From Microbulbifer sp. MI-G (GTDB lineage: Bacteria > Pseudomonadota > Gammaproteobacteria > Pseudomonadales > Cellvibrionaceae), in contig NZ_CP098023.1 of the NCBI RefSeq assembly GCF_030440425.1, positions 2,841,501 through 2,905,500 of the forward strand: a DNA stretch of 64,000 nt, in the 5' to 3' direction. Position 1 is the stretch's first letter, and each line of letters starts with the position of its first letter. Positions 39,170-47,945 of this stretch are shown piece by piece. Both the position numbers and the translations under genes were made by a program. The notes beneath the pieces are model-generated. The model saw only the letters and a list, made by a program, of their open reading frames with translations. It did not search any database and was not told where the DNA came from.

Positions 39170-40254
39170 CTCTTCGTTTCTAACTCTGGCCCTTCACGGA
39201 CAATTTCCATGATTCCCGGCGATACTCTTTCCTGGGACCCGGTCAACTCGGTCACTGTCGGTTGGCCGGTCTCAGGATTCGCTTCCTTTTCAACAAAAGA
39301 GTCAATTCCGCCAGTTTCGCTTTCTTCTGTACATTCAATATCCGCAACATTTTCCTCACCGTGGCCGGCGGCACGTACATGGATAGGGCCAAAGGCCTCG
39401 TTCTGGACCAGTTCCACCAGGGATTCCTTGACCAGTTCCATCACCGCGAGAAAGGTGACTACAACCCCGAGACGTCCTTCTTTCACAGTGAACAAACTTA
39501 CAAAAGGCACAAACTGACGGTGACGAATTCGTTCCAGAACCTGGGTCATACGCTCGCGGGTAGACAACTTTTCCCGCTCCACCTGGTGGCTTTCAAACAT
39601 ATCCGCACGCCGCAGCACATCCGCCAGCGACACCAGTACCTCCTTGAGGTTCACCTCCGGATCCGGACGGGTACTATTGCGGTCGGGGCTCTCGGCACTG
39701 GCCCGGTGAACATCGCGGCCTATACGCGCAATTTCGTCCAGCTCCTCCGCTGCGGTCTTGAAGCGCTCGTACTCCTGCAGGCGGCGGATCAGTGCCGCAC
39801 GGGGATCTTCACCCTCTTCCTCCTCTACGTGCGGGGGGCGCGGCAGAAGCATACGCGATTTGATTTCCGCGAGCATCGCCGCCATCACCAGATAGTCCGC
39901 TGCCAGCTCGAAGCGGATTGCCGTCATCATTTCCACATACGCCATATATTGGCGGGTGATGTCTGCGACATTGATCTCGAGAATATCCAGATTCTGGCGC
40001 CGAATCAGATAAAGGAGCAGGTCCAGAGGCCCTTCAAATGCCTCCAGTATCACTTCCAGCGCATCTGGCGGAATAAAGAGGTCAGGCGGAAGGTCGGTAA
40101 AAGCTTCACCCTGCACCAGGGCCAGGGGCACGTCCACCGGCCTGCCCTGTAGACCAGCATCGGTCTGCGCAAGCGACCCGGCTTCGCACGCCACAATACC
40201 AGTGGGATCCCGCTTTTCCCCATCGGTTGCCAGTGCTTTTGCTTTATTAGACAC
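39166..40254 (-). CDS. scpA: Chromosome segregation/condensation protein ScpA (kleisin)
   Basis: A 362-residue kleisin that bridges SMC heads and binds ScpB. The N-terminal EAFEGPLDLLLYLIRRQNLDI motif and the FVPFVSLFTVKEGRLGVVVTFLA-type C-terminal winged helix are typical. An N-terminal extension of ~65 residues and a low-complexity acidic C-terminal tail of ~70 residues are extra. The start MSNKAKALATDG is plausible, though a start inside the extension cannot be excluded. It is 54 bp after the yciO-type gene. Confidence 0.93.
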   Translation of the reverse strand: MSNKAKALATDGEKRDPTGIVACEAGSLAQTDAGLQGRPVDVPLALVQGEAFTDLPPDLFIPPDALEVILEAFEGPLDLLLYLIRRQNLDILEINVADITRQYMAYVEMMTAIRFELAADYLVMAAMLAEIKSRMLLPRPPHVEEEEGEDPRAALIRRLQEYERFKTAAEELDEIARIGRDVHRASAESPDRNSTRPDPEVNLKEVLVSLADVLRRADMFESHQVEREKLSTRERMTQVLERIRHRQFVPFVSLFTVKEGRLGVVVTFLAVMELVKESLVELVQNEAFGPIHVRAAGHGEENVADIECTEESETGGIDSFVEKEANPETGQPTVTELTGSQERVSPGIMEIVREGPELETKR

Positions 40255-40308
40255 CCTGCCACGCCTTTAAAAGTGCAAACTTGCAATTATACACCAGCAC
40301 AGCGCCTT

Positions 40309-40932
40309 TCAGCCCAGTATCCCGCTAATGGCGCCACACCCATGGCGAATCAGTTGGGGTTCGTCCCCGGTAAGATCAATGACGGACGTCGCCTCCAGTC
40401 CGCAAAAACCCCCGTCTATGACCAGCTCCACCTGGTGCTCGAGCATATCGCGGATATCGTAAGGATCGGTGAGCGGTTGCTCGTCGCCAGGCATAATCAG
40501 GCTGCAACTCATCAGGGGTTCGCCAACCGCCTCGATCAACGCGAGAGCAATCGGGTTGTCCGGAACACGGATGCCGATGGTTTTGCGCTTGGGGTGTATA
40601 AGGCGCCTGGGTACTTCCGCTGTCGCCGGCATAATAAATGTGTAGGGACCCGGCGTGTGATTTTTTAAAAGCCGGAACATCTGGTTATCCACCTTTGCGT
40701 AAGTGGCCAACTCTGAGAGATCCCGGCACATCAGGGTAAAGTTATGCTGTTTGTCCAGTTGGCGCAGTGCACGAATCCGCTCCACCGCCAGTTTCTCACC
40801 CAAACGGCACCCAATCGCATAAGCCGAGTCCGTGGGAAAAATGATAACGCCTCCGTGGGTCACAATGTCAGCGGCCTGACTGATCAGACGCCCCTGGGGA
40901 TTATCCGGATGAATTTGAAAAAACTGCGCCAC
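40309..40932 (-). CDS. YciO-type Sua5/YrdC domain protein
   Basis: A 207-residue Sua5/YrdC/YciO-fold protein. The motif GGVIIFPTDSAYAIGCRLGE (nucleotide-binding) and the KNHTPGPYTFIMPAT, KRKTIGIRVPDNPIA blocks are present. YrdC relatives make threonylcarbamoyl-AMP for t6A modification of tRNA; YciO is a less characterised paralogue often beside scpA and yciV, as here. The start is GTG at 40932 (MAQFFQIHPDNPQGR); a longer frame upstream has poor composition. Confidence 0.88.
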   Translation of the reverse strand: MAQFFQIHPDNPQGRLISQAADIVTHGGVIIFPTDSAYAIGCRLGEKLAVERIRALRQLDKQHNFTLMCRDLSELATYAKVDNQMFRLLKNHTPGPYTFIMPATAEVPRRLIHPKRKTIGIRVPDNPIALALIEAVGEPLMSCSLIMPGDEQPLTDPYDIRDMLEHQVELVIDGGFCGLEATSVIDLTGDEPQLIRHGCGAISGILG

Positions 40933-41015
40933 AAAAGCCCCCGAGCCTCGAATGAATGGAAAAAGTTCACAGCGGTTACACGCGCTCGCCAGGGGACTCA
41001 GAGCCCGCCAAGTGA

Positions 41016-41972
41016 TCAAACTGGCAGTGGATGGCTCTGCAAGCCCCGGTGCAGAGTGTGCCACAGATTCCACACCGGCTCGACGCCTTGCGGCAGATGC
41101 ACACAGCCCAACTCCCGCCAAGCCTGCCCGGGCTGGTGAAAATCGCTGCCCAGCGAAGAAGGGGGCACGGGTAGCTGCACCGCCCTAGCCCCCGCGGTAA
41201 TCAGGGCGCTCAGCTCCTTGGTCTGCGCGGGATTCTGACGGCCACAAAGCAGCTCCAACGCATCGCCACCACTGCGTAAGAAATCGCTGATCAGGCGCTG
41301 CAACTGTGTGCGGGTCAGACGGTATTTAAGCGGGTGTGCCAGCACAGCACAGCCCCCCGCTGCATGGATGGTGTCGATGGTCTCCGCCAGTTGCGGCCAC
41401 TCGACCTGTACATCACCGACCCTGCCTGTGCCAAGATAGCGTTTGAATGCGCGCGCAGAATCCACCACATGCCCCGCCTCCACCAGCCAGCGGGCAAAGT
41501 GCGGGCGACCCGGAGCAGCTCGCCCGGCAAGGCCACAAGCGCCCTCCAAGGCACCGTGAAAACCGCATTGATGCAGTTGCCTGGCGATCCGCTCGGCCCG
41601 CTCACAGCGCAATGTCTGGCGCAACCCGATGGCTCGCTGCAAGAGCGCCGAAGTCGGTTGGATATTAAGCCCCAGGATATGAATGGGGCGCCGTCCCCAG
41701 AGCGTAGAAAATTCAATGCCTGCCACCACGGTAATACCCGCGTGTTCACCGGCACACTGAGCCTGTGCCACACCATCGACCGTATCGTGGTCGGTAAGCG
41801 CCATTAATGTCACACCCAGAGACTTAGCTCTCGACACCAGTTGCGCAGGACTTAAAATACCATCCGAAGCGGTACTGTGACTGTGCAGATCGACCAGATC
41901 TGTTTTCAGGTCTGCTAAAAGGGCTCTCAATAACTGGGCTCTCACTGGGTTTTGCGCGGCATAATGGCGCAA
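41016..41972 (-). CDS. PHP-domain phosphoesterase (YciV / RNase AM-like)
   Basis: A 318-residue PHP hydrolase. The first metal motif is DLHSHSTASDG; further ligands are in ALTDHDTVDG, GIEFSTLW, and near the C-terminus GSDFHQPG. E. coli YciV (RNase AM) is a 3',5'-nucleotide phosphatase and 5'-exonuclease of the same family. The start is uncertain: TTG at 41972 is the longest, but GTG at 41945 or a start nearer DLVDLHSH would also work; none has a strong RBS. Confidence 0.9.
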   Translation of the reverse strand: MRHYAAQNPVRAQLLRALLADLKTDLVDLHSHSTASDGILSPAQLVSRAKSLGVTLMALTDHDTVDGVAQAQCAGEHAGITVVAGIEFSTLWGRRPIHILGLNIQPTSALLQRAIGLRQTLRCERAERIARQLHQCGFHGALEGACGLAGRAAPGRPHFARWLVEAGHVVDSARAFKRYLGTGRVGDVQVEWPQLAETIDTIHAAGGCAVLAHPLKYRLTRTQLQRLISDFLRSGGDALELLCGRQNPAQTKELSALITAGARAVQLPVPPSSLGSDFHQPGQAWRELGCVHLPQGVEPVWNLWHTLHRGLQSHPLPV

Positions 41973-42186
41973 AATACGTTATTTTGGAACAATTAGCCGA
42001 CGCGAATGTCTCACCCGCACCCGGCACTACCAGGGATAAGGCCCGGACCCGGAGTCAACCAGCAGTGACACCAATGGCCCGGCGTCTGGCAGCTGCATTG
42101 CCAGTGGGGAAGTATTTGTATAGGCAGGTCATCCTGGCATGACTTACCAGTAGGCTTCCAGCGGGCATTATCACCGGAATTTAAGT

Positions 42187-42912
42187 ATGACCGAAACGAA
42201 TTCGACCACCCCAGCACCCCGGCCAGCGCCCGAAAAGAAAGGGGGCCTGTTGGGTAACCTGCTCCTGAATATTGTAATCCCCACCCTGGTGCTCACCAAA
42301 CTGTCCGGCGATGACTGGCTGGGAACCAAGTGGGCTCTGGTTGTTGCACTGGCCTTTCCATTGGGCTATGGATTGCGGGACCTGATTCGCTCGGGCAAAA
42401 TCAATTTTTTCTCGGCGCTGGGCATTATCAGTATCCTGCTGACCGGCGGTATCAGCCTGCTGGAACTGGACCCGCAATATATCGCCATCAAGGAAGCCGC
42501 TATTCCCGGTCTGCTGGGTCTAGCCACTGTCATCTCCCTCTATACCCGTTGGCCACTGGTTAAAACCCTGCTGTACAACGACCAGATCCTGGATACGGCA
42601 AAAATTGCCCAGAGTTTGGTAAACAACGGCAACCAGAGGGCATTCGAGCGCGCATTGCAACAGGCTTCCTGGATGATTGCAGGCTCCTTTTTCCTATCCT
42701 CCGCCCTCAACTACCTGCTCGCCAAAGTCATTCTGCAGAGCCCTCCCGGCACCGAGGCCTTTAACGAAGAGCTGGGCAAAATGACCGCGCTCAGCTACCC
42801 GGTAATCGCCCTGCCGGCAACCATTATTCTGATGTTGGTGCTTTTTTTTCTGTTTTACCGCATCGGCAAGCTGACCGGGCTGAAACTGGAAGAGGTGATG
42901 ATCGCCCGATAA
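42187..42912 (+). CDS. VC0807-like polytopic membrane protein
   Basis: A 241-residue integral membrane protein with about six hydrophobic segments (GLLGNLLLNIVIPTLVL, WALVVALAFPLGYGL, ALGIISILLTGGISLL and a long C-terminal pair ending IILMLVLFFLFYRIG). It sits where yciB is found in pseudomonad genomes, before yciI. It matches the VC0807-type group of uncharacterised proteins by overall look; function unknown. The ATG at 42187 has no strong RBS. Confidence 0.75.
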   Translation: MTETNSTTPAPRPAPEKKGGLLGNLLLNIVIPTLVLTKLSGDDWLGTKWALVVALAFPLGYGLRDLIRSGKINFFSALGIISILLTGGISLLELDPQYIAIKEAAIPGLLGLATVISLYTRWPLVKTLLYNDQILDTAKIAQSLVNNGNQRAFERALQQASWMIAGSFFLSSALNYLLAKVILQSPPGTEAFNEELGKMTALSYPVIALPATIILMLVLFFLFYRIGKLTGLKLEEVMIAR

Positions 42913-42958
42913 ACCGTGATGGTATTTTTATTATCAACTGACGAGAGCATAAATAACC

Positions 42959-43258
42959 ATGTGGTACGCCATCATCAGTGAGGATGTGAGCGATAGCCTC
43001 CCCCTGCGCAAAAAAGCGCGAGCCGGTCACCTGGCGAGACTTGAGCGCTTGAAAAACGAGGGCCGCTTGCTGGCCGCGGGACCGCACCCGGCTGTGGATA
43101 GCGAGGAACCTGGCGCAGCAGGATTCAGTGGCAGTCTGGTAATCGCTGAGTTCCCGTCTCTGAAGGATGCCGAGGCCTGGGCCGGCGATGATCCCTATCG
43201 TGAAGCCGGTGTCTATGCTTCGGTGACCGTCAAGCCGTTCAAGCTCGTATCCCCCTGA
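42959..43258 (+). CDS. YciI-like protein
   Basis: A 99-residue small alpha/beta-barrel protein of the YciI/YCII family: [40 protein letters not shown] and [28 protein letters not shown] are all typical. A conserved His/Asp pair (GHLARLE; DDPY) is thought to be functional in the family, but the substrate is unknown. It follows the membrane protein by 46 bp, in the conserved yciB-yciI-like order. Confidence 0.9.
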   Translation: MWYAIISEDVSDSLPLRKKARAGHLARLERLKNEGRLLAAGPHPAVDSEEPGAAGFSGSLVIAEFPSLKDAEAWAGDDPYREAGVYASVTVKPFKLVSP

Positions 43259-43294
43259 TCAACAACACTCTACAAAGCAAAAGCTTGGCCAATA

Positions 43295-43975
43295 ATGAAG
43301 AATATACTGCCCTATCTACTCACTACGTCACTGCTTTTTGCGGCCCCGGCGACCCTGAGCGCAGAGACCCGCTATATTACCGACCTTCTACATGTACCTG
43401 TGCGTTCCGGCAAGGGCAACGAGTTTCGCATCCTGCACCGCGGCCTGCCCAGTGGTACCCAACTCGAACTCCTCGAAGATATCCCAACAGAAGGTTGGGC
43501 ACGTATTCGCACCCCCAAGGGCACGGAGGGCTGGGTGAGGCGCCAATACCTGATCTCGGAACCCGTGGCAAAGCTTAAACTGGCACAGGCCGAGAACAGT
43601 CTGGCCCGCTTCGAACAACTGGAAGGCAACCTGGGTGGAGAAGTTCAACGCCTGGAGGAGGAAAACGGTCTCCTCAGCACCTCCCTGAGCACTGTCCGAG
43701 AACAGAACCAAACACTGGCTACGGAGCTAAAAGCGTTGAAAGCCCTATCTGCCGATGCCCTGGATCTCAATGAGCGCCATCAGAAACTGTTACACCAATA
43801 CGAGCTGCTCAAGCAGGAAAAGACCATGGTAGAAGCCGAGATCCAACGCCTCTCCGGCAGCGAATCCCACAAGTGGTATCTATACGGTGCCCTGTCTGTG
43901 GTACTGGGAGCCCTGCTCGCGATGATCGCACCCCATATGCGCCCCCGTAAGCGCCACACCGAGTGGGCAAACTGA
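43295..43975 (+). CDS. TIGR04211-type SH3-domain signal-transduction protein (YgiM-like)
   Basis: A 226-residue envelope protein with a signal peptide (MKNILPYLLTTSLLFAAPATLSA), an SH3b domain (~residues 25-90, RYITDLLHVPVRSGKGNEF ... GWVRRQYLI), a coiled coil (~95-190), and a C-terminal transmembrane segment (WYLYGALSVVLGALLAMIAP) with a short basic tail. This layout matches the TIGR04211 family. SH3b domains often bind peptidoglycan. Role unknown. Confidence 0.85.
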   Translation: MKNILPYLLTTSLLFAAPATLSAETRYITDLLHVPVRSGKGNEFRILHRGLPSGTQLELLEDIPTEGWARIRTPKGTEGWVRRQYLISEPVAKLKLAQAENSLARFEQLEGNLGGEVQRLEEENGLLSTSLSTVREQNQTLATELKALKALSADALDLNERHQKLLHQYELLKQEKTMVEAEIQRLSGSESHKWYLYGALSVVLGALLAMIAPHMRPRKRHTEWAN

Positions 43976-44102
43976 TCTCCCCCTGTGGCTCAAAAATCGC
44001 ATACCATAGGCCGCCGGGGACAGCAATTGCGGCTGCTCCCACAATTCACCCGCATCTGCTGCGCTGTTGTAGCACAGGCTGGGCAAACCAATAAGGACAA
44101 GG

Positions 44103-44687
44103 ATGATGCGTAAACTCTCTATTTTTTTTCTCTGTACACTGCTCACAGTGCCCGCCCTGGCGAATAATCCTCAGGTGGCAATTAAAACCGATTTGGGCGT
44201 GATCCGCGTTGAGCTCTTCTCCAGCGAAGCGCCCGTTACCGTGGAGAACTTCCTCGCCTACGCGGACAGCGGTTTTTACAATGGGGTTATCTTCCACCGG
44301 GTGGTGCCGGGGTTCGTGATCCAGGCTGGTGGCTTTACCTTCGATTTTCAAAAGAAGGAAACCCGCAATGCCATCGTCAATGAGTCCGCCAATGGCCTGC
44401 AGAACCTGCGCGGCACCCTGTCTATGGCCAGGACGAATGACCCGGACAGCGCTACCTCTCAGTTTTTTATCAACCTAGTGGACAACACCCGCCTTGACGC
44501 CGGCGAGAACAAGCCCGGCTATGCCGTTTTTGGCAAAGTCGTGGAAGGCATGGATGTTGTAGAAAAAATCGTGCAACAGCCTCGTGGCCTGCATCGCCAG
44601 TATCCCAGCGCACCGAATACGCCCGTACGTATCCTCGATGCCAAGCGCGTCAACGCCGGCGACGGTGTCACTGCCAACAAAAGCTGA
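44103..44687 (+). CDS. Periplasmic cyclophilin-type peptidyl-prolyl isomerase
   Basis: A 194-residue cyclophilin with a signal peptide (MRKLSIFFLCTLLTVPALA). Active-site blocks include YNGVIFHRVVPGFVIQAGG (Phe-His-Arg) and RGTLSMARTNDPDSATSQFFIN (Met, Gln-Phe-Phe). It catalyses prolyl cis-trans isomerisation in exported proteins. It resembles E. coli PpiA, but the ppiA/ppiB assignment is uncertain. It is followed within 12 bp by pdxJ. Confidence 0.9.
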   Translation: MMRKLSIFFLCTLLTVPALANNPQVAIKTDLGVIRVELFSSEAPVTVENFLAYADSGFYNGVIFHRVVPGFVIQAGGFTFDFQKKETRNAIVNESANGLQNLRGTLSMARTNDPDSATSQFFINLVDNTRLDAGENKPGYAVFGKVVEGMDVVEKIVQQPRGLHRQYPSAPNTPVRILDAKRVNAGDGVTANKS

Positions 44688-44699
44688 GGAGAGCAGGCC

Positions 44700-45458
44700 T
44701 TGATAGCGCTCAGTGCCAATCTCAACAAAATTGCTCTGATCCGCAATGCCCGCGAAGGCAACTTCCCCGACGTGATCACCCACGGCCGGGTTTGCCTGGA
44801 TGCCGGCGCCCAGGGCCTGACCGTGCACCCGCGCCCGGATCAACGCCATATCCGTCCCGGTGACGTACGCAACCTGGCTGCCCTCTGCCGGGAGCGACAA
44901 GATACAGAGTTCAATGTAGAGGGCAATCCCTTTGCCAAACCCTCAGGCGGCTATCCCGGCTTGATGGCGCTGGTGTTGGAAACCCTACCGGATCAGTGCA
45001 CCCTGGTTCCAGACAGCAGCGACCAGCTGACTTCTGACCATGGCTTCAATCTCAAACTCGACAGCGCGCGTTTGTTGCCTCTGATTGCTGAATTAAAAAG
45101 CGCCGGCATCCGGGTCAGCCTGTTTATGGACCCGGACCTGGAGCAGATCAGTCTGGCCAGGGATGTGGGTGCGGATCGCATTGAACTTTACACCGGTCCC
45201 TATGCCCAAGCCGCCTCCGGCCAGCACAGGGCACTGAATGATATCTTTGCAGCACATTGCGCCGCTGCTGAACACGCCCTCCAACTGGGTTTGGGCGTCA
45301 ACGCGGGCCACGACCTGAACTTGGTCAACCTACCCCGTTACCGCACCCTGCCCGGGCTGCAGGAGGTCTCCATCGGTCATGCCCTGGTCGTGGATGCCAT
45401 TGGCATGGGGTTGGAGAACGCGGTTAAAGCTTACCTAGACTGTCTTGCCGGCAACTGA
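44700..45458 (+). CDS. pdxJ: Pyridoxine 5'-phosphate synthase-like protein PdxJ
   Basis: A 252-residue TIM barrel that condenses DXP and aminoacetone phosphate to PNP in vitamin B6 synthesis. Motifs: LSANLNKIALIRNAREG, GLTVHPRPDQRHI, FNVEGNPF, VPDSSDQLTSDHGFNL (variant of VPEKRxExTTEGGLD), and GLGVNAGHDLNLVNL. The first loop reads NLNKIALIRN instead of NIDHVATLRQ, and the VPEKRE loop is also changed, so this may be the divergent PdxJ-like paralogue found in some Cellvibrionales and related genomes. TTG start at 44700 with GAGGAG 9 nt upstream. Confidence 0.82.
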   Translation: MIALSANLNKIALIRNAREGNFPDVITHGRVCLDAGAQGLTVHPRPDQRHIRPGDVRNLAALCRERQDTEFNVEGNPFAKPSGGYPGLMALVLETLPDQCTLVPDSSDQLTSDHGFNLKLDSARLLPLIAELKSAGIRVSLFMDPDLEQISLARDVGADRIELYTGPYAQAASGQHRALNDIFAAHCAAAEHALQLGLGVNAGHDLNLVNLPRYRTLPGLQEVSIGHALVVDAIGMGLENAVKAYLDCLAGN

Positions 45459-46327
45459 TGCAGACCCTCAATATTATCGGCGCGGGCCAACTGGGAAAGA
45501 CGCTCGGTCGCCTATGGCATCAAAGCGGATTGTTTCGGATCCAATCCATCCACAATCGCACCCTGCGCAGTGGCCAGGCCGCACGGGAATTTATTGGCGC
45601 AGGACAGGCCTGCCCCACTCTCCAGTCCATGCCTGTGGCCGATTACTGGCTGATCGCCTGTCAAGACAGCGAAATCAGCGCCCTTGCCAAACGCCTCTCC
45701 AAGAGGCCGGACAACCGTGAAGGAACTGTGTTTTTTCACTGCAGCGGCGCCCTCAGCTCCGAGGCACTGGACATACTGCGCCCCGCCTCTATCGCCAGTG
45801 CCCACCCGGTGCACAGCTTTGCCGACCCTTTGCGCTCTCTGGACAGTCTCCCTGGCAGCAGCGTGGCTCTGGAGGGAGACGGCCCTGCAACCCGTGCGTT
45901 GGGGGGCGCCTTTAACGCGATCGGCTGTGAAATTATCACCATAGAAGCCCGGCATAAGTCCCTCTATCACGCGGGCTCAGTGTTTGCCTGCAATTACCTC
46001 ACTACACTGGTCGACCTGAGTCTGCGCAGCTTTGCCGCAGCCGGCATTGAGCGCGGCAGCGCACTCAAACTGCTAGCACCGATAGTACTGCAAACCGCTC
46101 GAAACAATATGACACTGGGGCCGGAAAAATCCCTCACCGGCCCCATTGCCCGGGGTGATCTGGACACCGTGAGCAATCAAGTGGAAAACCTGATCTCTGT
46201 AGACCCTCAAATGGCGCGTTGTTATCGACATCTGGGTCTCGCCTGCGTAGCCTTGGCACAGCGCGGACCGCTGTCGGAGAAAAGTGCGACCCGATTGATC
46301 GAACTGCTGAGTGAACCACCACGGTGA
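45458..46327 (+). CDS. Rossmann-like/DUF2520-type protein
   Basis: A 289-residue protein with an N-terminal Rossmann nucleotide-binding domain (LNIIGAGQLGKTLGRLW) and a C-terminal all-alpha DUF2520 domain (HKSLYHAGSVFACNYLTTLVDL). The layout recalls the ProC/ketopantoate-reductase superfamily, but the substrate is unknown. It overlaps pdxJ by 1 bp and the next gene by 4 bp, so it is part of the same operon. Confidence 0.87.
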   Translation: MQTLNIIGAGQLGKTLGRLWHQSGLFRIQSIHNRTLRSGQAAREFIGAGQACPTLQSMPVADYWLIACQDSEISALAKRLSKRPDNREGTVFFHCSGALSSEALDILRPASIASAHPVHSFADPLRSLDSLPGSSVALEGDGPATRALGGAFNAIGCEIITIEARHKSLYHAGSVFACNYLTTLVDLSLRSFAAAGIERGSALKLLAPIVLQTARNNMTLGPEKSLTGPIARGDLDTVSNQVENLISVDPQMARCYRHLGLACVALAQRGPLSEKSATRLIELLSEPPR

Positions 46328-47106
46328 AAGACACCTCTGGATATCTGGAAAAAAAGGCTTTTTACAACAGCCTACTGACCATTTACGGACGCAAGCCTGT
46401 ACTGGAAGCCCTGCAGAACCCCTCTCTTCCAGCGCACAGACTGCACTTGGCCAGCAGCAACCAACGCGACCAAGTGATCAAGCGTATAGAGGCACTGGCA
46501 GAGGCGCGCCATATCGAAATTCTTCACTGGAACCGCAAGAGCTTATCCCGTATCTCCAAGAACGCCCGCCAGGATCAGGGAGTGGCTTTGGACCTGGCTC
46601 TGCCCCAATACAGCACCTGCGACGCCTTTATTCGCCAGCAAAGCTCCATCGCTAAAAAAACCCCCTTTGAACTACTGGCACTGGATGGCATTACCAACCC
46701 GCAAAATCTGGGTATGATTATCCGCTCCGCCTGTGCCGGCGGTATGGACGGTATTATTCTGCCGCGCAAGGGGTGTGCGCAGATAGATCCACTGGTGATC
46801 AAGGCCAGCACCGGTACCCTGTTCAAAACCCGTATCCTCCGTTGCGACACCCTGGCGGATGCTCTGGGAAATTTCCGCAAAACTGGTACCCAGATCCTTG
46901 GCCTCTCCTCCCATGGGTCAGTTACACTGACAGAGATCACCGGCAAAGCCCCCAGGATTTTTGTGCTGGGCAACGAAACCCACGGCGTTTGCGACGCCGT
47001 GGCAAGGCAGTGTAACCGGCTGTTGCACATACCGATGAAAAATGGGGTAGAGAGTATGAACGTGGCGGTAACCGCTGCGCTGATCAGTTTTCGCGGGCAG
47101 CTCTGA
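46324..47106 (+). CDS. SpoU/TrmH family RNA 2'-O-methyltransferase
   Basis: A 260-residue SPOUT methyltransferase. An N-terminal substrate-binding domain (YGRKPVLEALQNP) precedes the SPOUT knot: motif 1 LDGITNPQNLGMIIRSA, motif 2 FVLGNETHGV, motif 3 IPMKNGVESMNVAVTAAL. It looks like RlmB/TrmH-type enzymes that methylate rRNA or tRNA; which target cannot be told. GTG start at 46324 overlaps the previous gene. It is the last gene of the conserved core before the mobile region. Confidence 0.9.
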   Translation: MKDTSGYLEKKAFYNSLLTIYGRKPVLEALQNPSLPAHRLHLASSNQRDQVIKRIEALAEARHIEILHWNRKSLSRISKNARQDQGVALDLALPQYSTCDAFIRQQSSIAKKTPFELLALDGITNPQNLGMIIRSACAGGMDGIILPRKGCAQIDPLVIKASTGTLFKTRILRCDTLADALGNFRKTGTQILGLSSHGSVTLTEITGKAPRIFVLGNETHGVCDAVARQCNRLLHIPMKNGVESMNVAVTAALISFRGQL

Positions 47107-47486
47107 CGTCTTCAAGATAACTGCTCAAGGCCGCCTCAGCGACCGCCGTTGCTCAAGCTTCTCCGCTTCTTACGACTTTTCAAGGCCACAGGTGGCCCAC
47201 CCCATTTTTCGAGACCGGCATCTATTGCCAATAGATCCCGGCCGATACCACTCACAGAATCTGTGGATATCTCTGTGATTAACCGTGTTGTACAGAGCGC
47301 CAAGGCTCATGATTGCAGGACTTTCACAGTCCGAAGGAAAAATAGACAAGAAAAAAATTAAAAAAGAACAGAAGGTTACTGAAGTAACCCGAGATTGCCC
47401 TGAAGAATGGAGAGCTGGCTTAGCGGAACGGTAGGAAATGGTACTGTTGTGGAAAGTAGATCAGTTTTCAGGAAAAATATGGAGAT
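47107..47486. other. Intergenic region at the core-to-accessory boundary
   Basis: 380 bp without a gene. It contains three short inverted repeats: ATCTATT-gcc-AATAGAT (47220-47236), TCACAGA/TCTGTGA (47252-47278, 13-nt loop, followed by TTAA) and GGTTACT-ga-AGTAACC (near 47373-47390). The second is a weak terminator candidate for the methyltransferase gene. GC falls from here rightwards. Confidence 0.5.
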
Positions 47487-47786
47487 TGAATCACCCCGAG
47501 TTTGTCGGAGGCAATTTGATTTGAGTCATGCCGCTTGGGCAGACTCGGTTTGTTGATAATACAGGTTTTCGTATTCAGCTGGAGGCATATCGCCAATTGG
47601 CCCAAGAATGCGGCGATGGTTTAACCAGTCGACCCAGGTCAAGGTTGCATGTTCAACCTCATCCAGCCCTTTCCAGGGACCTGCCCTGTGGATGACCTCC
47701 GCCTTGAATAAACCGTTGATGGTTTCTGCCAGTGCGTTGTCGTAGGAGTCGCCGACACTGCCGACTGACGCCTGAAAACCCGCCTC
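47487..47786 (-). mobile_element. 300-bp remnant of an IS3-family element (IR end plus 3' part of orfB)
   Basis: Nearly identical to the right-hand end of the intact element at 61344: it starts with the same inverted repeat TGAATCACCCCGAGTTTGTCGG and encodes the C-terminal ~85 residues of the same OrfB, including the DDE Glu region (DNALAETINGLFKAE) and the end YYQQTESAQAA. Homology stops abruptly at about 47786. Only a few substitutions separate the two copies, so the fragment is recent. Confidence 0.9.
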
Positions 47787-47945
47787 TAAAATAATCTGCT
47801 AAACCAAACTGGTGAATTGTCCTTTATTTTTTTGCACCAATTTTTCAAAAAATAATAGATTTTTCTCAATTATGGAAATTGATGAAGTACTCAGGTAGGT
47901 TTCATCATTATCTTTTAATGATTGGTTGGAGTGATTAACTTATTA

